Program-made: the position numbers and the translations under genes | Assembly: GCA_004194705.1 (NCBI GenBank) | Contig: SADC01000107.1 | Location: 1 to 64,000, forward strand | Reading direction: 5' to 3' | From: Ditylenchus dipsaci | Taxonomy: Eukaryota > Nematoda > Chromadorea > Rhabditida > Anguinidae | Length of the DNA stretch: 64,000 nucleotides | The notes under the pieces: model-generated | What the model saw: only the letters and a program-made list of their open reading frames with translations | Databases searched by the model: none | Told to the model about the DNA's origin: nothing | Shown here: one piece after another, positions 1 to 11,310 of the stretch | Position numbering within the stretch: position 1 is the stretch's first letter | Layout: each line of letters starts with the position of its first letter

Positions 1-1
1 T

Positions 2-62
<61 letters not shown>

Positions 63-115
63 ATATATATAATAATATATTATATATATATATATATAAT
101 AATATATATATATAT
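1..115. repeat. (TA)n microsatellite
   Basis: Nearly pure alternating TA for about 115 bases at the window edge, with a few TTA/AATA interruptions. It could form a cruciform. No gene is seen between it and position 267. Confidence 0.97.
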
Positions 116-923
116 CAATGATCAACAGAATATATTTCAAGCTTTATTTCACATTAGATTATACAATCACTTGAAACACAGACAATAACTTACAACAGCT
201 AGAATGGAATCACAGCAAAAATGGACTGAGTAATATAAATACATGCTACATCACACCCAGTATATAACAGGGTGTGTCAAACATTTCCGGTTTTGAAATG
301 GTCGTAAGTTTTATTCTCGAAGTCGTTTTTTTAATTTCTGTTTTCACAGAATCGGTTTTTTTCTCACCGACAATTTTTTTTTCGGTATGTGATATCAAAC
401 ACACGATTTTCGCTTGTCCCCCAATGCTTTGGATCTTGGTGTTTGGGTAGTTTCTGGATTGGCAATGGCAAACCACATGGAATACTAATTGAAAATCGTG
501 TTTTTGACATTATATACCAAAAAAAATATTGTCGGTGAGAAAAATCGATCTGTGAAAACAGAATTTGGAAAGAGGGTCTAGGAAAAAGTTATGGCTGGAG
601 TTTAGAATGTGACCTTTTTCTAAAAATGGTCAAAAAATCAGTTTTTTTATTTGTATAACATTGTAAAAAATGCTCAGCATTCATTTTTATTGTTGGGAAA
701 GCTAATTTTTCGAAAAAAAAAAATTTTCAATCCACAGGGGGGTATCATGGTTTTTTAGTCAAAATTTGAAAAAATTTAAATTGGCGCCTTTGAATTTAAA
801 GGGAATAAGAAATGAAAATTAACTTTCTGTAATTTAAAATAAAAAATGAATTTTGCAAGTTATTGTCTGAATTTTCAACTGCCTCACCATGTTTTTCAAC
901 TGGGCCGTGGCAAAAAAAAGACT

Positions 924-1122
924 ATATGCATTTTTATGGTCAAGAGTACTTCTCGAATCATGTCTAAGGTAAGTGAGTGCGCGCATCTCTAACTCTCAAG
1001 CCCCCTGCGCCCCCTTCGGGGCGCAGGGGTTGGGGGCTTGAGTTTGGAGAATGCGCACACCCACATAACTTAGACACAAATCACTCGAAAGTGACTCTGG
1101 ATGCATAAAAATGTATGCATAC
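924..1122. repeat. Nested palindrome with GC-rich hairpin tip
   Basis: An inverted repeat sits in the middle of the larger palindrome. TATGCATTTTTATG pairs with CATAAAAATG, and the centre at 998-1048 is a near-perfect hairpin in which CTCAAGCCCCCTGCGCCCC pairs with GGGGCGCAGGGG..GGGGGCTTGAG around a TTC loop. GC content is far above the surroundings. It is probably a second element inserted in the first. Confidence 0.8.
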
Positions 1123-1136
1123 CAGAGTTTATTTAT

Positions 1137-1260
1137 GCGGTAGGCCCCAGTATTCAAAAACTATGTTCACATCTTCTTGTTAGTGGCCCTTGCTGTGATT
1201 AGTGGCCCCCTTTTATTTCCTTCCCCTCCCTATACAGCCCTTAATCCCTTTTAAAATTCA
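1137..1260. repeat. Dispersed repeat, copy 1
   Basis: ATGCGGTAGGCCCCAGTATT and the following C/T-rich stretch (GTTAGTGGCCC, TATACAGCCCTTAATCCC) recur in diverged form at 26774-26895. It is an unclassified dispersed repeat inside the mariner-like palindrome. Confidence 0.6.
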
Positions 1261-2162
1261 AAAGGCGCCAATTCGAATTTTCGAAATTTTGACTAAAAAA
1301 CATGATACCCCCTGTGATTTGAAAATTTTTTTCGAAAAATTAGCTTTCCCAACAATAAAAATGGAATGCTGAGCATTTTTTAACAATGTTATACAAATAA
1401 AAAAACTGATTTTGACCATTTTTAGAAAAAGGTCACATTCTAACTTTAGCCAAAGTTATGATAAAATCTCAAAGCCAGGGAATTTCTTGACACACTCTGT
1501 ATATTGAAATGTCACCAAAGTAGAGCCAAAGTACAATAAAAAGAGGACAACAATTCAAGAAACCAAAAAACCTCTGACTAGCTTTTTGCAACCAATGGTT
1601 GAATTATATTAAGGATCAGCTGAGATACCAAGAATCAAACTACACAAACTAGAGCTCTTATAAAAACTATCTATTGAAACGCCAAGAAGTTTGAAGAGCC
1701 ACCAACGTGCACTCCACGAAACAGGCTAAGAGCAAAAATAATACATACTGTGTCATTTTTGGAAATTTGTTTCAATGGATTCCGCAGACCCACTGATTTT
1801 CTTTAGCAATTTTTGGTCAAATGGATGTTTAGTTTGTGCAAAACTGCTGTTCTGCATTATTGGCTATACGGTCTTTCAAAGCAGTCAAAAATGGGCAATT
1901 TTGAAAAAGATTAAAAGATTTTTTTTTAATACTTTGTGTCTATCTGAAAGAGCACGTCCAGGACTACATTGGTGGACAAAAAAAGTTCATTTTGAACGAT
2001 TTTTGACAATTTCCGGGTTGTTTCCATCTTACTAGCGGCTACAACCAAGTGAAGCGGCAAAGAGAAGCTGGCAAAAAGCTTTAAAGAGAGAAGAAAGATT
2101 AAAAGCAAGCCAGAATTTGAAAAAAATAGTTCTGCGTTACACGATTTTACATATGCCTCCGC

Positions 2163-2535
2163 CAGACTCCACCCAAACACTTCAACCGAAACAAATAGAT
2201 TTAGTTTAAAAATATTTACTTATTTTCTAAAAAGTTTTTATGCTTAAAATAGTCGTCAGGAGTTTGTGCTCATTTTGGTAGTAAGAACTTTCAAGAAAAA
2301 AAAATGGGGAGATAAAATCAATGAAAGTGGATTTCTACCAAAATATACCGAAACACCACTTTCGTTGATTTTATCTTTCAACTTTTTATTTTTTTTCTTG
2401 AACTTCTTACTACCAAATAAGCACAAACATCTGGCGATTATTTTTAGCATAAAACTTTTCAGAAAAATAAATAAATATTTCTAACTAAATAAATTTCTGA
2501 TTGTTTCGGTTGACGTGTTCCGGTGGAGTCTGTTA
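2163..2535. mobile_element. Foldback MITE, about 370 bp
   Basis: The sequence is an imperfect palindrome along its whole length. The outer arms GCCAGACTCCACC... and ...GGTGGAGTCTG pair, and the inner arms GCTCATTTTGGTAGTAAGAAC and CTTCTTACTACCAAATAAGC pair. The loop is near 2345. The open frames at 2256-2450 and 2266-2484 are opposite-strand readings of the same palindrome and are not genes. Confidence 0.85.
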
Positions 2536-2896
2536 GAAGCAATAGAAAAACTTAACAACACCCAAGTAACATAAGAGACAACAACAACAACTAGAAAGCT
2601 TATCCAAACCAGCAAATGCAATTTTTTTGTGATATGTTGTATTTCTAGGTACTGCTCAAATAGTGATTTTAAACACTGGAAACAAATGACTTAAAAAATC
2701 ATACAATAAATACAAAAAAATACCAGACAAGCTCAAGAATACAGCAAACCTAAAGTTTTGAACATGGTTAAACAGATTATTTTATGAGTTTTATTAGCTT
2801 ACGAAAAAGTAGAAAAAGAATGACGTGGAGAAGGCCAATAGATGTTGTTTGAAACTGAAATAGTTTAGTCATTACAAAAGACGATTTTAGCCTGTA

Positions 2897-3187
2897 CCGT
2901 ATAACCTCTATTACAATAAATTTTACAATATTACAATATTAACTTTATTTTACAATATTACAATATCTTACAATATTACAATATTAACGTTTTTCAAATT
3001 TGCTTTGCTTTTTTAACCCCAATATTGTTTATTTTTCGAAACGGACGACCACTCATTTTGTAGAACTTCACAAACTCTACAAAATGAGTGGTCGTCCGTT
3101 TTAAAAAACAAACATATCGGGGTTAAAAAGCAAAGCAAATTTGAAAAAGTTAACTGTAGGGGTGCCCGTTTAATAGAGGTTATACGG
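2897..3187. mobile_element. pogo-type MITE (CCGTATAACCTCTATTA ends)
   Basis: The terminal inverted repeat CCGTATAACCTCTATTA is matched by TAATAGAGGTTATACGG, flanked by TA on both sides. Inside, TTTGCTTTGCTTTTTTAACC and its complement form the arms and a TACAATATT tandem run lies at 2923-2985. It belongs to the same end family as the elements at 7281, 13322, 25158 and 56309. Confidence 0.88.
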
Positions 3188-3206
3188 TATTTATATTTAC
3201 CAAGGA

Positions 3207-3690
3207 CTACCTTGGACCAAATACTGAGCTACTTCGTTTTTTTCTGGTGTGTTTTGTTTCCACGAAATTTTCAGGGGTGTCGGGCAGTGTGCCAGCCGGT
3301 CGAGGAATATTTGCCTCTTCTTTGTATAACATCATGGTCACCTTTTTGTTTTGATCAATGTGGACTCCTAAATAAATGAAGCGTCTTGTTTGAACATTTG
3401 CCAGGCGATTCCTCTCTTCGTGTGTACTTCTGTAGTACATAGCTTCCTCGAGTGCTGTCTGTGCATTAGTTTTGCTTCCATACTTTTTCTCAACAGTGAC
3501 TGTATTGCCATCCAATTCGAAGGTTAGGTCAGGCTTGAGCTGCTGTTTATTGGGGAGAGTAAACTCAATCTCATGACGCAAGTCCTTGATTTCGTACATA
3601 CGAGAAGCCAGATAAGAAAAAACGCTGTGAGGGAAGGTCTCATTAAATTTTATCACTGGATTTGCTCTCATCAAGTTTTGGAAAGATTTT
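3207..3690 (-). CDS. PD-(D/E)XK nuclease-like last exon of the fusion gene
   Basis: The last exon opens after TTTTTCAG at 3691-3698 and joins the preceding exon (4087-4224) in phase, giving LRKSFQ. It encodes about 160 residues ending at a stop at 3207. The core reads HEIEFTLPNKQQLKPDLTF, then VTVEKKYGSK, then ALEEAMYYRS. This order (acidic residue, PD, hydrophobic strand, ExK, then a helix with a Tyr) matches the PD-(D/E)XK nuclease usually found after AAA-ATPase-like domains of the PF09820 type. The tail is basic (KHTRKKRSSS), which could be a nuclear localisation signal. The reading frame here is intact. Nuclease activity is not shown by sequence alone, since the ExK is read here as VEKK. 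Confidence 0.7.
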
Positions 3691-5304
3691 CTGAAAAACA
3701 AGTTTTTGTCGTAGGTTAGTTGAGACGAGAAAGGCGGTTTGTAACAATAGTTTTTAGATAGTTTTAGTTTTGTCACTAGCAGTCAATAGTGAACGGTCAA
3801 CAGAATTTTATTTCTTGTTCAGATCTTTAGAAATACTGGTTTTACTAAATTTTGTGAGGGCTGGACGTATAGAAAGTATTAAGCTCGTTTGTAAAACACC
3901 AAAGTACCTAGGTAACCAAAATAGTTCTGATTTAAAATGCTGAATAAAAACCGTTGACATTAATTTGGTGAATTTTCTGTTGGCAGTACTGTGCTCAGGA
4001 CACCTAGTTCCACAACTACACACCACTGTCAAAGTTTTTCTTCCAATTTTCGTTTAATTTCACTAGTCAGCAACTGCTAAATTTACCTTAGAGTCTCGAG
4101 TCTTGAACTTGGAACATCATCACGTGTCAAGTCATAGAGAGCGTCTGTCACTTTGTCGGCCAATTTGCTGTCAAAGGAATACACTCGAATATAGTAGTCA
4201 GTCATTAGGGTCATGAGGTACTGCCTGAATTTTTACTAGACAGTTGATATAAAAACTGAATTTTTATTTAAAAAGTATACCGGTGAGTTTTGAAAGAAAC
4301 CCGCCAATTCAAATTTTCTTTTCGTATTTATTTTTCTCAAAACTGTTATGGGCGTTTTCCTTAAAATTAAAAGTTTGTTAGAACTTTTAACACGGAATTC
4401 GAAATGCCACGCATAAAGCTATCCTTAGAGCTAGAGAAACTGTGAATATTTGAATCGACGGGAGACACCAGTATCAGTGCCAATTACTGATTTCTTTTTT
4501 TATACATTTTACCTTTTCAAATTTTTTTCAAAAAATTCTATATTTCATTCTTGATGATCGCTTTTTTAATTTTGGAATGCCAAATCGTTATGATTTTGTA
4601 ATAAAGGGTGATCTAGGCCAATTTGGATTTGTGTAATTTGTGAAATTCGTACCATTTGAGCCTGGATTATCCTGGCCTCAAAAAGGGAAAAAATCAGAAT
4701 TTTCATAAAAATTTTTGAAAAAGAGGTTAATAATACTTTCCGCATAACGGTAAAAGTACGATTCGAGACAAATCTGATCCGACAAGCTTGATTCCATACA
4801 ATTTTTTTAAACTATTGGAACTTTGAATTGAAACTCTAAAAATTTTTATGACAATTTTATAGAAAATACCACTCTAATACGAAAATATCAAAAAAATCAG
4901 AGCGAGTTGAAATATCCCTTAAAGTAGGTAAATGTTGAGCATTTTTTTCGTGGTCGAGTCAAAACAGCCATATCTCAACTCCCCGTAATTATTTTAACTT
5001 GATCTCAACGGGTTCGGATTCCAGAAAAAAAAATTTAGATTTTTGATCAAAAATTGTAAAAGCTAGAAAAAAAGTGTTTCGAATCGACCGTCTCAAATCA
5101 GATTTGTCTCAAATCGACCCTCGTCCAAGCATAACCTGTATTGATCCACAACCTTAAACTCCGATTACTTATATCCTAGCCCAGAGAAAATAATTTACCA
5201 AAGTTCTGCATTCCGAGTGAGAATTTCACTGAGAATTCTCATTGAAAAATCTCACTCACTCTTACTCAAAGGTTTTTTTTTCAGTTCTCACTCACATTCA
5301 CAGA

Positions 5305-5968
5305 CAGGGCCGCAATTTGGGGGGGGGGGGGGGGGGTCATAGGGGTAATTACCCCCCCCCTTAGGGTGGCCGAAGGCCACCCTAAGGGGGGGTATTCTCT
5401 AGAGGGACTGCTGTAACCAAGGTTTTGTGATTTTTTTTCACTATTTTGTAAAGTTTTCACTAAAAAAACACGTAATTTGCACATATTTTATTATATAAAA
5501 AAGTTGTAGGTAGATTAATTGGAATGTGTCAAAAATATAATTATAATTCAAAGTTACAAAAAATGAATTTGTGAAAAAGTTAATTAAGAACTTATTTGCT
5601 CACTACATTAAGAAGCACACCTGAAAGGGCCTTCAGTGTTTTGAAACAAATAAAAAATGTTTTGAGAAATTCAATGGCTGATGAACGTCTAAATCATCTA
5701 GCTCTTATTTTTGTTCACAAAGACATAAGTTTGCCAGCTCAAGATATAATTAACGAATATGCTAAGTTTAACCATCGTTTATGCTTTGCTTAAATCTGTT
5801 AAAAATAAATAATTGAAAAAATCTAATAAATATTGAAAAAAATTACAAAAAAAGATAAGAAAATACACAAAAATCTCATTTTAAAAATTACCCCCCCTTG
5901 ACTTGAATCTATAGGGGTAATATCAAAGAAATTACCCCCCCCTTGAAAAAGTTGAAGTTGCGGCCCTG
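5305..5968 (+). mobile_element. Non-autonomous hAT element with 8-bp TSD, copy 1
   Basis: The element starts CAGGGCCGCAA and ends TTGCGGCCCTG. Both sides carry the same 8 bases, TTCACAGA (5297-5304 and 5969-5976), as hAT transposons produce. It lies in the long intron of the kinase/AAA/nuclease relic. It contains C/G homopolymer tracts with a hairpin around 5352-5396 (CCTTAGGGTGGCCGAAGGCC...). At 5596-5793 on the plus strand it keeps a stretch resembling the hAT C-terminal dimerisation domain (STPERAFSVLKQIK, LRNSM, ERLNHLAL). A second copy in the opposite orientation lies at 27804-28453. Confidence 0.92.
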
Positions 5969-7280
5969 TTCACAGATCCAAAAGGGTCCGCAGCAAAACA
6001 CTATAATTTAAATCGCTGTTTTTTGCGTTTCCTCAGCTCTTACGAATTCTATCGATTCCGCATTTTTAATTTTGGTTGAGCACCCAAAAATTTTGAGATC
6101 CACCTTTAAAAATTTTTGGGAGATGAACAAAAAATATCTACTGACCTTACTTCTTCGTTGGGGATTCGGAACACAGGATATTTTCCGGGAACCACAGAAA
6201 CATATCCAGTATGGGCGAAGTATTTGAGCACTAAATGGATGGTGTCCTCTTTGAGTTTGATAGAGTCTCCTGTTCACACAACTGAAGCACAGTCTTGTAG
6301 TCGTCTAGTGTGAAGTCCAACTTTTTTGGGAAATTTACTTTGATATCTTGTCCAGCAATCAGTTTGTCCATCTCAAAAAGTTTCTTTTAGAATATTTATA
6401 TGAAAAAAAGATTTTCACCTCATTGGCGATAGTAAGGTGTTTCAATAAATATTTGAGACGGTGCACTCCGGCACTCTCTCCCCAATATTGTTTCGGAACT
6501 GGCTAAGGGGTAGCTGTTTTGGCATACATACACAGATACTTGCTCAAAGTGAATGGGTTGAATAGCTGTACACTTGTGCTGCCATCATCAGTGTAACACG
6601 AGTATCCTAGATCATTAAAGATATTAATCCCAAAAAAAAACTTGAATTATTACCACTGTAATAGAGAGACACTATTTTTCTCCATCTATCATCCACAGCA
6701 ATATTGTTGCGGCTCATGATCTCAGTGAAGCCGTCCAAATCTACAGTAGTGAACCCAAAATATGCTGCGAACGGGTTTGACTGCATGTTGCAGGGCTCAA
6801 AGCGTATGCCCGACAGAATGTTTTGTCCCACTCTATTGACTCCGGTCACAATAGCATGGGACATATTTTCATTGTCCTTGAACGTGGCTTGCATGAAGGC
6901 CCCAAAGAAAGTGCGAAGGTCATCAGTTCGTGCTGGTTGATTTCTAGTGGAGGATCGGAGCCAAGGAGCGATGACACTTTCAATCTGGTCTCCTAGGCTG
7001 ACCAGTGGTTCTCTTCGTATTTGGGCTGATGCAAGAGAATCATATTCATCAAGCAGAATGAAACTTTTTTGATGCTCTATAAATAAAAGGCATTTCACTG
7101 ACTATCCACTTATAGTTAAAGCTAATGTATAGGTTGAGAAAAAAGTTTTGCCGCAAAACGTGAGGATTTTTTTTTTAATTTTTAAGGCTCAACCACCTGA
7201 CAATTTAGTCGTGACAAAAGTAAAAAGATGGCGTGTAATATCAGCTACATTTTAAGGCACTCACTTAGTTTCCCCTCATA

Positions 7281-7527
7281 CCGTAATTCCTCTAATAAGC
7301 CGCCCCCCCCCCCTCTGGTTCAAAATCGTGTTCTTGGCATTGTGTTTTTGACCCATTTTTTGAAGACTCCTCTTTGGCAAGTCACCCTCAATTTGTAGCC
7401 AGTGAGATGAGCTACAAAATAGATGGTGACTTGCCTAACAGTGGTTTTCAAAACATAGGTCAAAAACACAATGCCAGAAACCCGTTTTTTGAATTTAGGG
7501 GGGGGCGGCTTATTAGAGGAATTACGG
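7281..7527. mobile_element. pogo-type MITE in an intron
   Basis: CCGTAATTCCTCTAATAAGCC at the left is matched by GGCTTATTAGAGGAATTACGG at the right, with TA at both edges. The inner arms include GGCAAGTCACC/GGTGACTTGCC and AAATTGTAG/CTACAAAAT. It sits in the 7077-7887 intron of the fusion-gene relic. The rest of that intron holds no recognised feature. Confidence 0.9.
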
Positions 7528-8035
7528 TATTCGGTCTTTTGGAAAAACTATTTACACAATTTAGTTTTTACATCAGAGTCATAATACCGAAAGATTTGTT
7601 CAGCCATGAACACATGTTTTCCATAAGCAATTTTTGAAAAAAGGTTTGAGAGTTTGCGACAACAACTTTTCTTCAACCTAATAGTACCAGATTGTTCCAT
7701 AAATTGTCGCACTTACTATTTTCACGATTATTTACAACAGTCGACAATTCGAATGTGATATTTTGGAACTCTAATTCATAGCTAAATTTTATTCGCTACC
7801 AAATTGTCGACGACTGAGCCGAGAAAAATAGAAAAGACTTAAAAAAGCGGAGCAGTTTATGAGACAACCTGGTACACAACAGCTTACATTTGTTCACAAG
7901 TATCTTTGTCAAATTTTTAAGACCCTGGATCAGATCGTTCTCGTTCATTGGAGCTCGCTCATACATAACCTGAATGGAAAATTTATATTGAATGTGTTTT
8001 CTAATACGGTTAGTGGTTAAGAAAACACCAGTACT

Positions 8036-8105
8036 GTAACAGCACCAGGTGCCGCATCGGCACCTGGTGCTGATGGCACCGCACCGAACTTTTGCCAGTG
8101 CTGAT
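8036..8105. repeat. GC-rich palindrome (GCACCAGGTGCC)
   Basis: CAGCACCAGGTGCCGCATCGGCACCTGGTGCTG is a near-perfect hairpin, followed by more GCACCG/CAGTGC words. Similar GGTGCCGGTGCGG words occur at 52500-52545 and 62615-62640, so this is probably a remnant of one repeat family. It lies in the intron between exons 8186-8459 and 7888-7970. Confidence 0.6.
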
Positions 8106-9351
8106 GCCAGTGCGGGTTAATGGACGGGTCGGTAAAAATCATGGCACGTGAACAGGTCTGGTTTGGATAACATTAATTAGACAACCTGGTTCATGATAAA
8201 ATGGTCATCCAATTCGTCTTCTGACGCTGTACCAGCCATCTTTTTTTCTTTCAGCTCATCTAAAAATTTAAAGTATTCATATGATGGATCACTGTGAATG
8301 ATGTGGTTACCGAAAACATATTTGAAGTATTTGTATGTATTTCTTAGTGCTTCTTGAAATTGAGACAACAAATCTTCTTCGGGTCCGATAACATCTTTTA
8401 GTGTCATGTATATAACCGGGTGTTTTCCAAAATGTTGCTCGACTAAACTTAGTAAACAGCTAAGATAAAAATTATAAAATAAAATAACCAAAGTGCGGAT
8501 ACTGTTTGTAAATCCTTGTTTGATGGATCTCCGTGAACACTTTGTAAGCGCGTGAATTCTTGACGTTTTCACATGGCTTGTTGTCAGCTTTCAGTGGTAT
8601 GCCGAAAAAACATCTGGTCATATGAAGTAAGGTTGTCTTCCCAAAAGCACGAGGCATTGTAACGACAATATTGGTTAGGTCGTGGTTGTAAAACTCCTCT
8701 AAAAACAGAGTCTTGTCCGCAATACACAGACCACCTTCGACTAATTCCTCATAGCTGTTTGCACCACGCTTGAATAATGGTTGTGATTTGTCCCTTTTAG
8801 AGATTTCTTTTATTGATGCGGTGGATTTCCTAGTCGGATCTCCGCGATCAAATGCGAATCTTGTGGATGCCTAGAAAAAGATCTGAATTAGACTCCTAAT
8901 TTCCTTCTATTTAGCTATCAGCACATACCTGTGGGTCAGTTTCAGTGGCGGTTTCTAGAGAAGCAGTGGCACTAGTGCTGCATTCGCCAGTTTCTGCACC
9001 TCCAGTCTTGACATGTTGTGAGTTAATCACGACCGCTTCTGTTGGAATAGTAGCGCTGCTGAGTGGAGCGTTGAGCGCATGCAGCATTACATTACTGGGA
9101 GTCAACAGAGGTGCAGACGCAGCTGGTTGTGTAGGAAGAAGTAGTACTGGATGGTGGCTGCAACTGGCATATATGGATTTTTGTTCGGCATCCATGATTG
9201 ATTGGATCACTTCCAAAGCTTGTACAGCGGACGGGCGCAAGCATGGGTCCACATCAATCATACTAATCAGAAGAAACTGCATCATGTGTTGAGCTGTAGT
9301 CACTATAATTCAATAAAATTATCTTTCATTCATTTAATTGTGTCTGTTATT

Positions 9352-9843
9352 ACCATACCTGCACGCTGAGAAAATCGGCGCCCGGCGCCGACCCAGGCGC
9401 CGGCGTCACAATTAATTCGGCGCCGGGCGTCGGCGCCTGCGCCGACGCCTAAAAGAGGAAGGAAGGAGAAAGGAGGAAGGAGGAAAAAGAGCAAATACGG
9501 CGCCAGGATCATCAAGCCATTTTCAAGCCGGCATCAAGCCATTTTTGTAAATAAAATAATAGAATGTAACAAAGACTAATCTAACATTCTATGTTTTTAA
9601 ATAGAAATTTTTGTATTAGGAATAGCAACAATTATGAGAAATTAAAAATTTATCACAATTATTACATGTGATAAACATAAAAAAAAATTAACTATAAGAT
9701 TAAAAATAACTTGTCTGCAAAACATCTGAGAAAAATTTGAATTTACTAAAACATTGTCAAGACAGCTGAAATCTTAACAGTCAGGCGCCGGCGCCTGACT
9801 GTTAAGATTTTTTAGCCGGCGCCGGCGCCCGTGCAGGTATGGT
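9352..9843. mobile_element. MITE with GGCGCC-rich ends inside the kinase intron
   Basis: ACCATACCTGCACG at the left end is matched by CGTGCAGGTATGGT at the right, with TATT on both sides as a possible 4-bp duplication. Both ends are packed with GGCGCC/GCCGGCGCC words, while the middle is AT-rich and non-coding. It interrupts the intron between kinase exons 9850-9960 and 8929-9302. The superfamily is not identified. Confidence 0.8.
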
Positions 9844-10387
9844 TATTACCTGGTTCAAGACTGGTGACTATCACAGCTGTTTTTGACTTGAAATAATTTC
9901 GTAGAAACAACAACCAAGCGAATAGATATCGCTCTTTTCATTGTAGCCTAACCCACTCCACTGAAAATAAAATTTTAGGTTCTGTAATTTGTTTTTCTCC
10001 AATTGAGAGCTGTCCAAAAAAAAGCTTTCTGAGTCGTAATTTTTTATCAGAAATTTCGGCTGGACACATCTTTTAGATTAAGCAAAATGAAATATTATGC
10101 GTACAAATATTCAGCCATAACTTCTGAGAAAAAAAAACGGATCTGTAGAGCTATTTTTTGGCTTGTAGACAGCTCTACGAATCTTGGTTACACGCTGCCA
10201 CACAGGCCCGACCTTAGAGTGGCTTATAAGTTATAACTAAGGGTTTTACATCACAGAAAATAAGCCGATCTCATCCAAAATCAATTGTAATCATGGTGGC
10301 GTATAGCCAAGGTTCGGCTGTATTCTTATTTTCCTGACTTATTTTCCGACTTACACATTCTGGTGCCATATAATGCGGAGTTCCAAT

Positions 10388-11196
10388 TAGAGATGATACC
10401 GGACGGGACAATTCCCGACCGACCGGAGCATTTTTGGCCTTGTCCCGTCCGAGCGCCCCGCCCGGAATTTTTTTCTGACTGTCCCGTCCCGGTGTCCCGT
10501 CCCGAAAAATCCGCTGTCCCGTCGTCCCGTCCCGGAATTTTTTTCGTCAAATTCTGTCCCGTCCCGTCCCGAAAATTTTCAATGCATCAACTTATTGTTT
10601 TGAGGATGCAATTACATGTAAAAAATCGAATTAAGTAGGAGCGAAAAGCAGAAGTTGCTCTTTTCAGAAACCAACTCGATAATGTTACCAGTTGAATTTT
10701 AAAGTTACCAAGCTTGATCTTTTAGCAAATTTACCGGATGGCATTTCCAATGCTTGCAAAGCTTGCGCAGAAGTACTTGTCGGCCCCCGCAACTAGTGTC
10801 GCCAGTGAGTCGGTCTTTCCCCTCGCGCGAGATGTCTACGATTATCGGCGGACGAACTTGGACCCGGAGAAGGCCGAGATGTTGATGTTCCTCAATCGCA
10901 ATTTGTTCATTAGGTAGAAATAGATCAAGTTGAAGTTGTTGGTTTTGTTTGATGATGGTTGTTTGAATATATAATTTACGGATCATAAAGTGCGATAACT
11001 TAGTCCCGAACGGAAAATTTTCAGTCCCGTCCAGTAGATTTCTATGTCCCGTGAGTCCCGCTCGAAATTTTCGTCTGCGTATCCCGTCCCGGTGTCCCGT
11101 CCCGGGAATTCGCTGTCCCGACGTCCCGTCCCGGAATTTTTTTTTGTCAAATTGTGTCCCGTCCCGTTCTGAAAATGTCTTTTCATCATCTCTACT
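10388..11196 (+). mobile_element. Non-autonomous hAT-type element interrupting the kinase exon
   Basis: The ends TAGAGATGAT and ATCATCTCTA are inverted. Repeated CCCGTCCCG words fill 10405-10570 and 10995-11170. Between them, at 10738-10914 on the plus strand, is a clear hAT C-terminal dimerisation domain ([44 protein letters not shown]) ending in a stop. A related short element with the same ends lies at 61341-61537. The left end abuts the conserved kinase SLIGTP codons, so the insertion separates the surviving C-lobe from any N-lobe. No convincing target duplication was found. Confidence 0.8.
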
Positions 11197-11197
11197 A

Positions 11198-11310
11198 AAA
11201 ACCGCTAAAAAATTTTTATGGACCTAAAACTTAAACTAAGTGTAATCCAGTATATTGGACCGAATGCTCCAAAGAAAAATTTTAAAAAATTTTAGCGGTT
11301 TTTTTTCAGT
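11198..11310. repeat. Short inverted repeat
   Basis: AAAAACCGCTAAAAAATTTTT at 11198-11218 pairs with AAAATTTTAGCGGTTTTTTT ending near 11308. Non-coding. Confidence 0.65.

Larger units (their letters stand above)
268..1499. mobile_element. Large palindromic MITE with mariner-like terminal repeats
   Basis: The left end begins CAGGGTGTGTCAA and the right end finishes TTGACACACTCTG, next to TA dinucleotides as in Tc1/mariner insertions. The arms pair over at least 200 bases: 601-790 matches the reverse complement of 1262-1445, including the shared GGTATCATG and TTAGCTTTCCCAACAATAAAA stretches. Read outward, the right terminus (TGTGTCAAGAAATTCCC) closely matches the start of the mariner copy at 15778 (GGGCCAAGAAATTCCC), and the left arm also shares a GGTCRTAA stretch with it. 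This is therefore probably a non-autonomous relative of that transposon. No coding capacity is seen; a short minus-strand open frame at 246-476 lies inside the repeat and is not supported as a gene. Confidence 0.85.
3207..10393 (-). pseudogene. Protein kinase C-lobe / AAA-ATPase-like / PD-(D/E)XK nuclease fusion gene relic
   Basis: Minus-strand exons inferred from frame and splice signals: about 10355-10393, 9850-9960, 8929-9302, 8503-8870, 8186-8459, 7888-7970, 6654-7076, 6419-6606, 6146-6383, 4087-4224 and 3207-3690. In order they encode a kinase activation segment (GTPHYMAPE), YNEKSDIYSLGCCFYE and DPCLRPSA of the C-lobe. A Ser/Thr/Ala-rich linker of about 90 residues follows. Next is an AAA-ATPase-like domain with Walker-A-type PRAFGKTT, Walker-B ILLDEYD, the TGVNR motif and LFNPFTLSKYL/KQYW. 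The C-terminal nuclease-like region has KPDLTFELDGNTVTVEKKYG, fitting PD...ExK. Most exon joins keep frame. Lesions: a frameshift in the second kinase exon, a TAG at 6503-6505, a TAG created at the 7888/7076 junction, and a one-base shift near 6270. Kinase N-lobe, APE-upstream and HRD parts are absent upstream of an hAT insertion. Function is inferred only from domains; a working gene with assembly indels remains possible. Confidence 0.75.

Noticed and set aside
10326..10638. Open frames rich in Gly/Arg/Pro on both strands
   Set aside because: These are translations of the CCCGTCCCG repeats of the hAT-type element.
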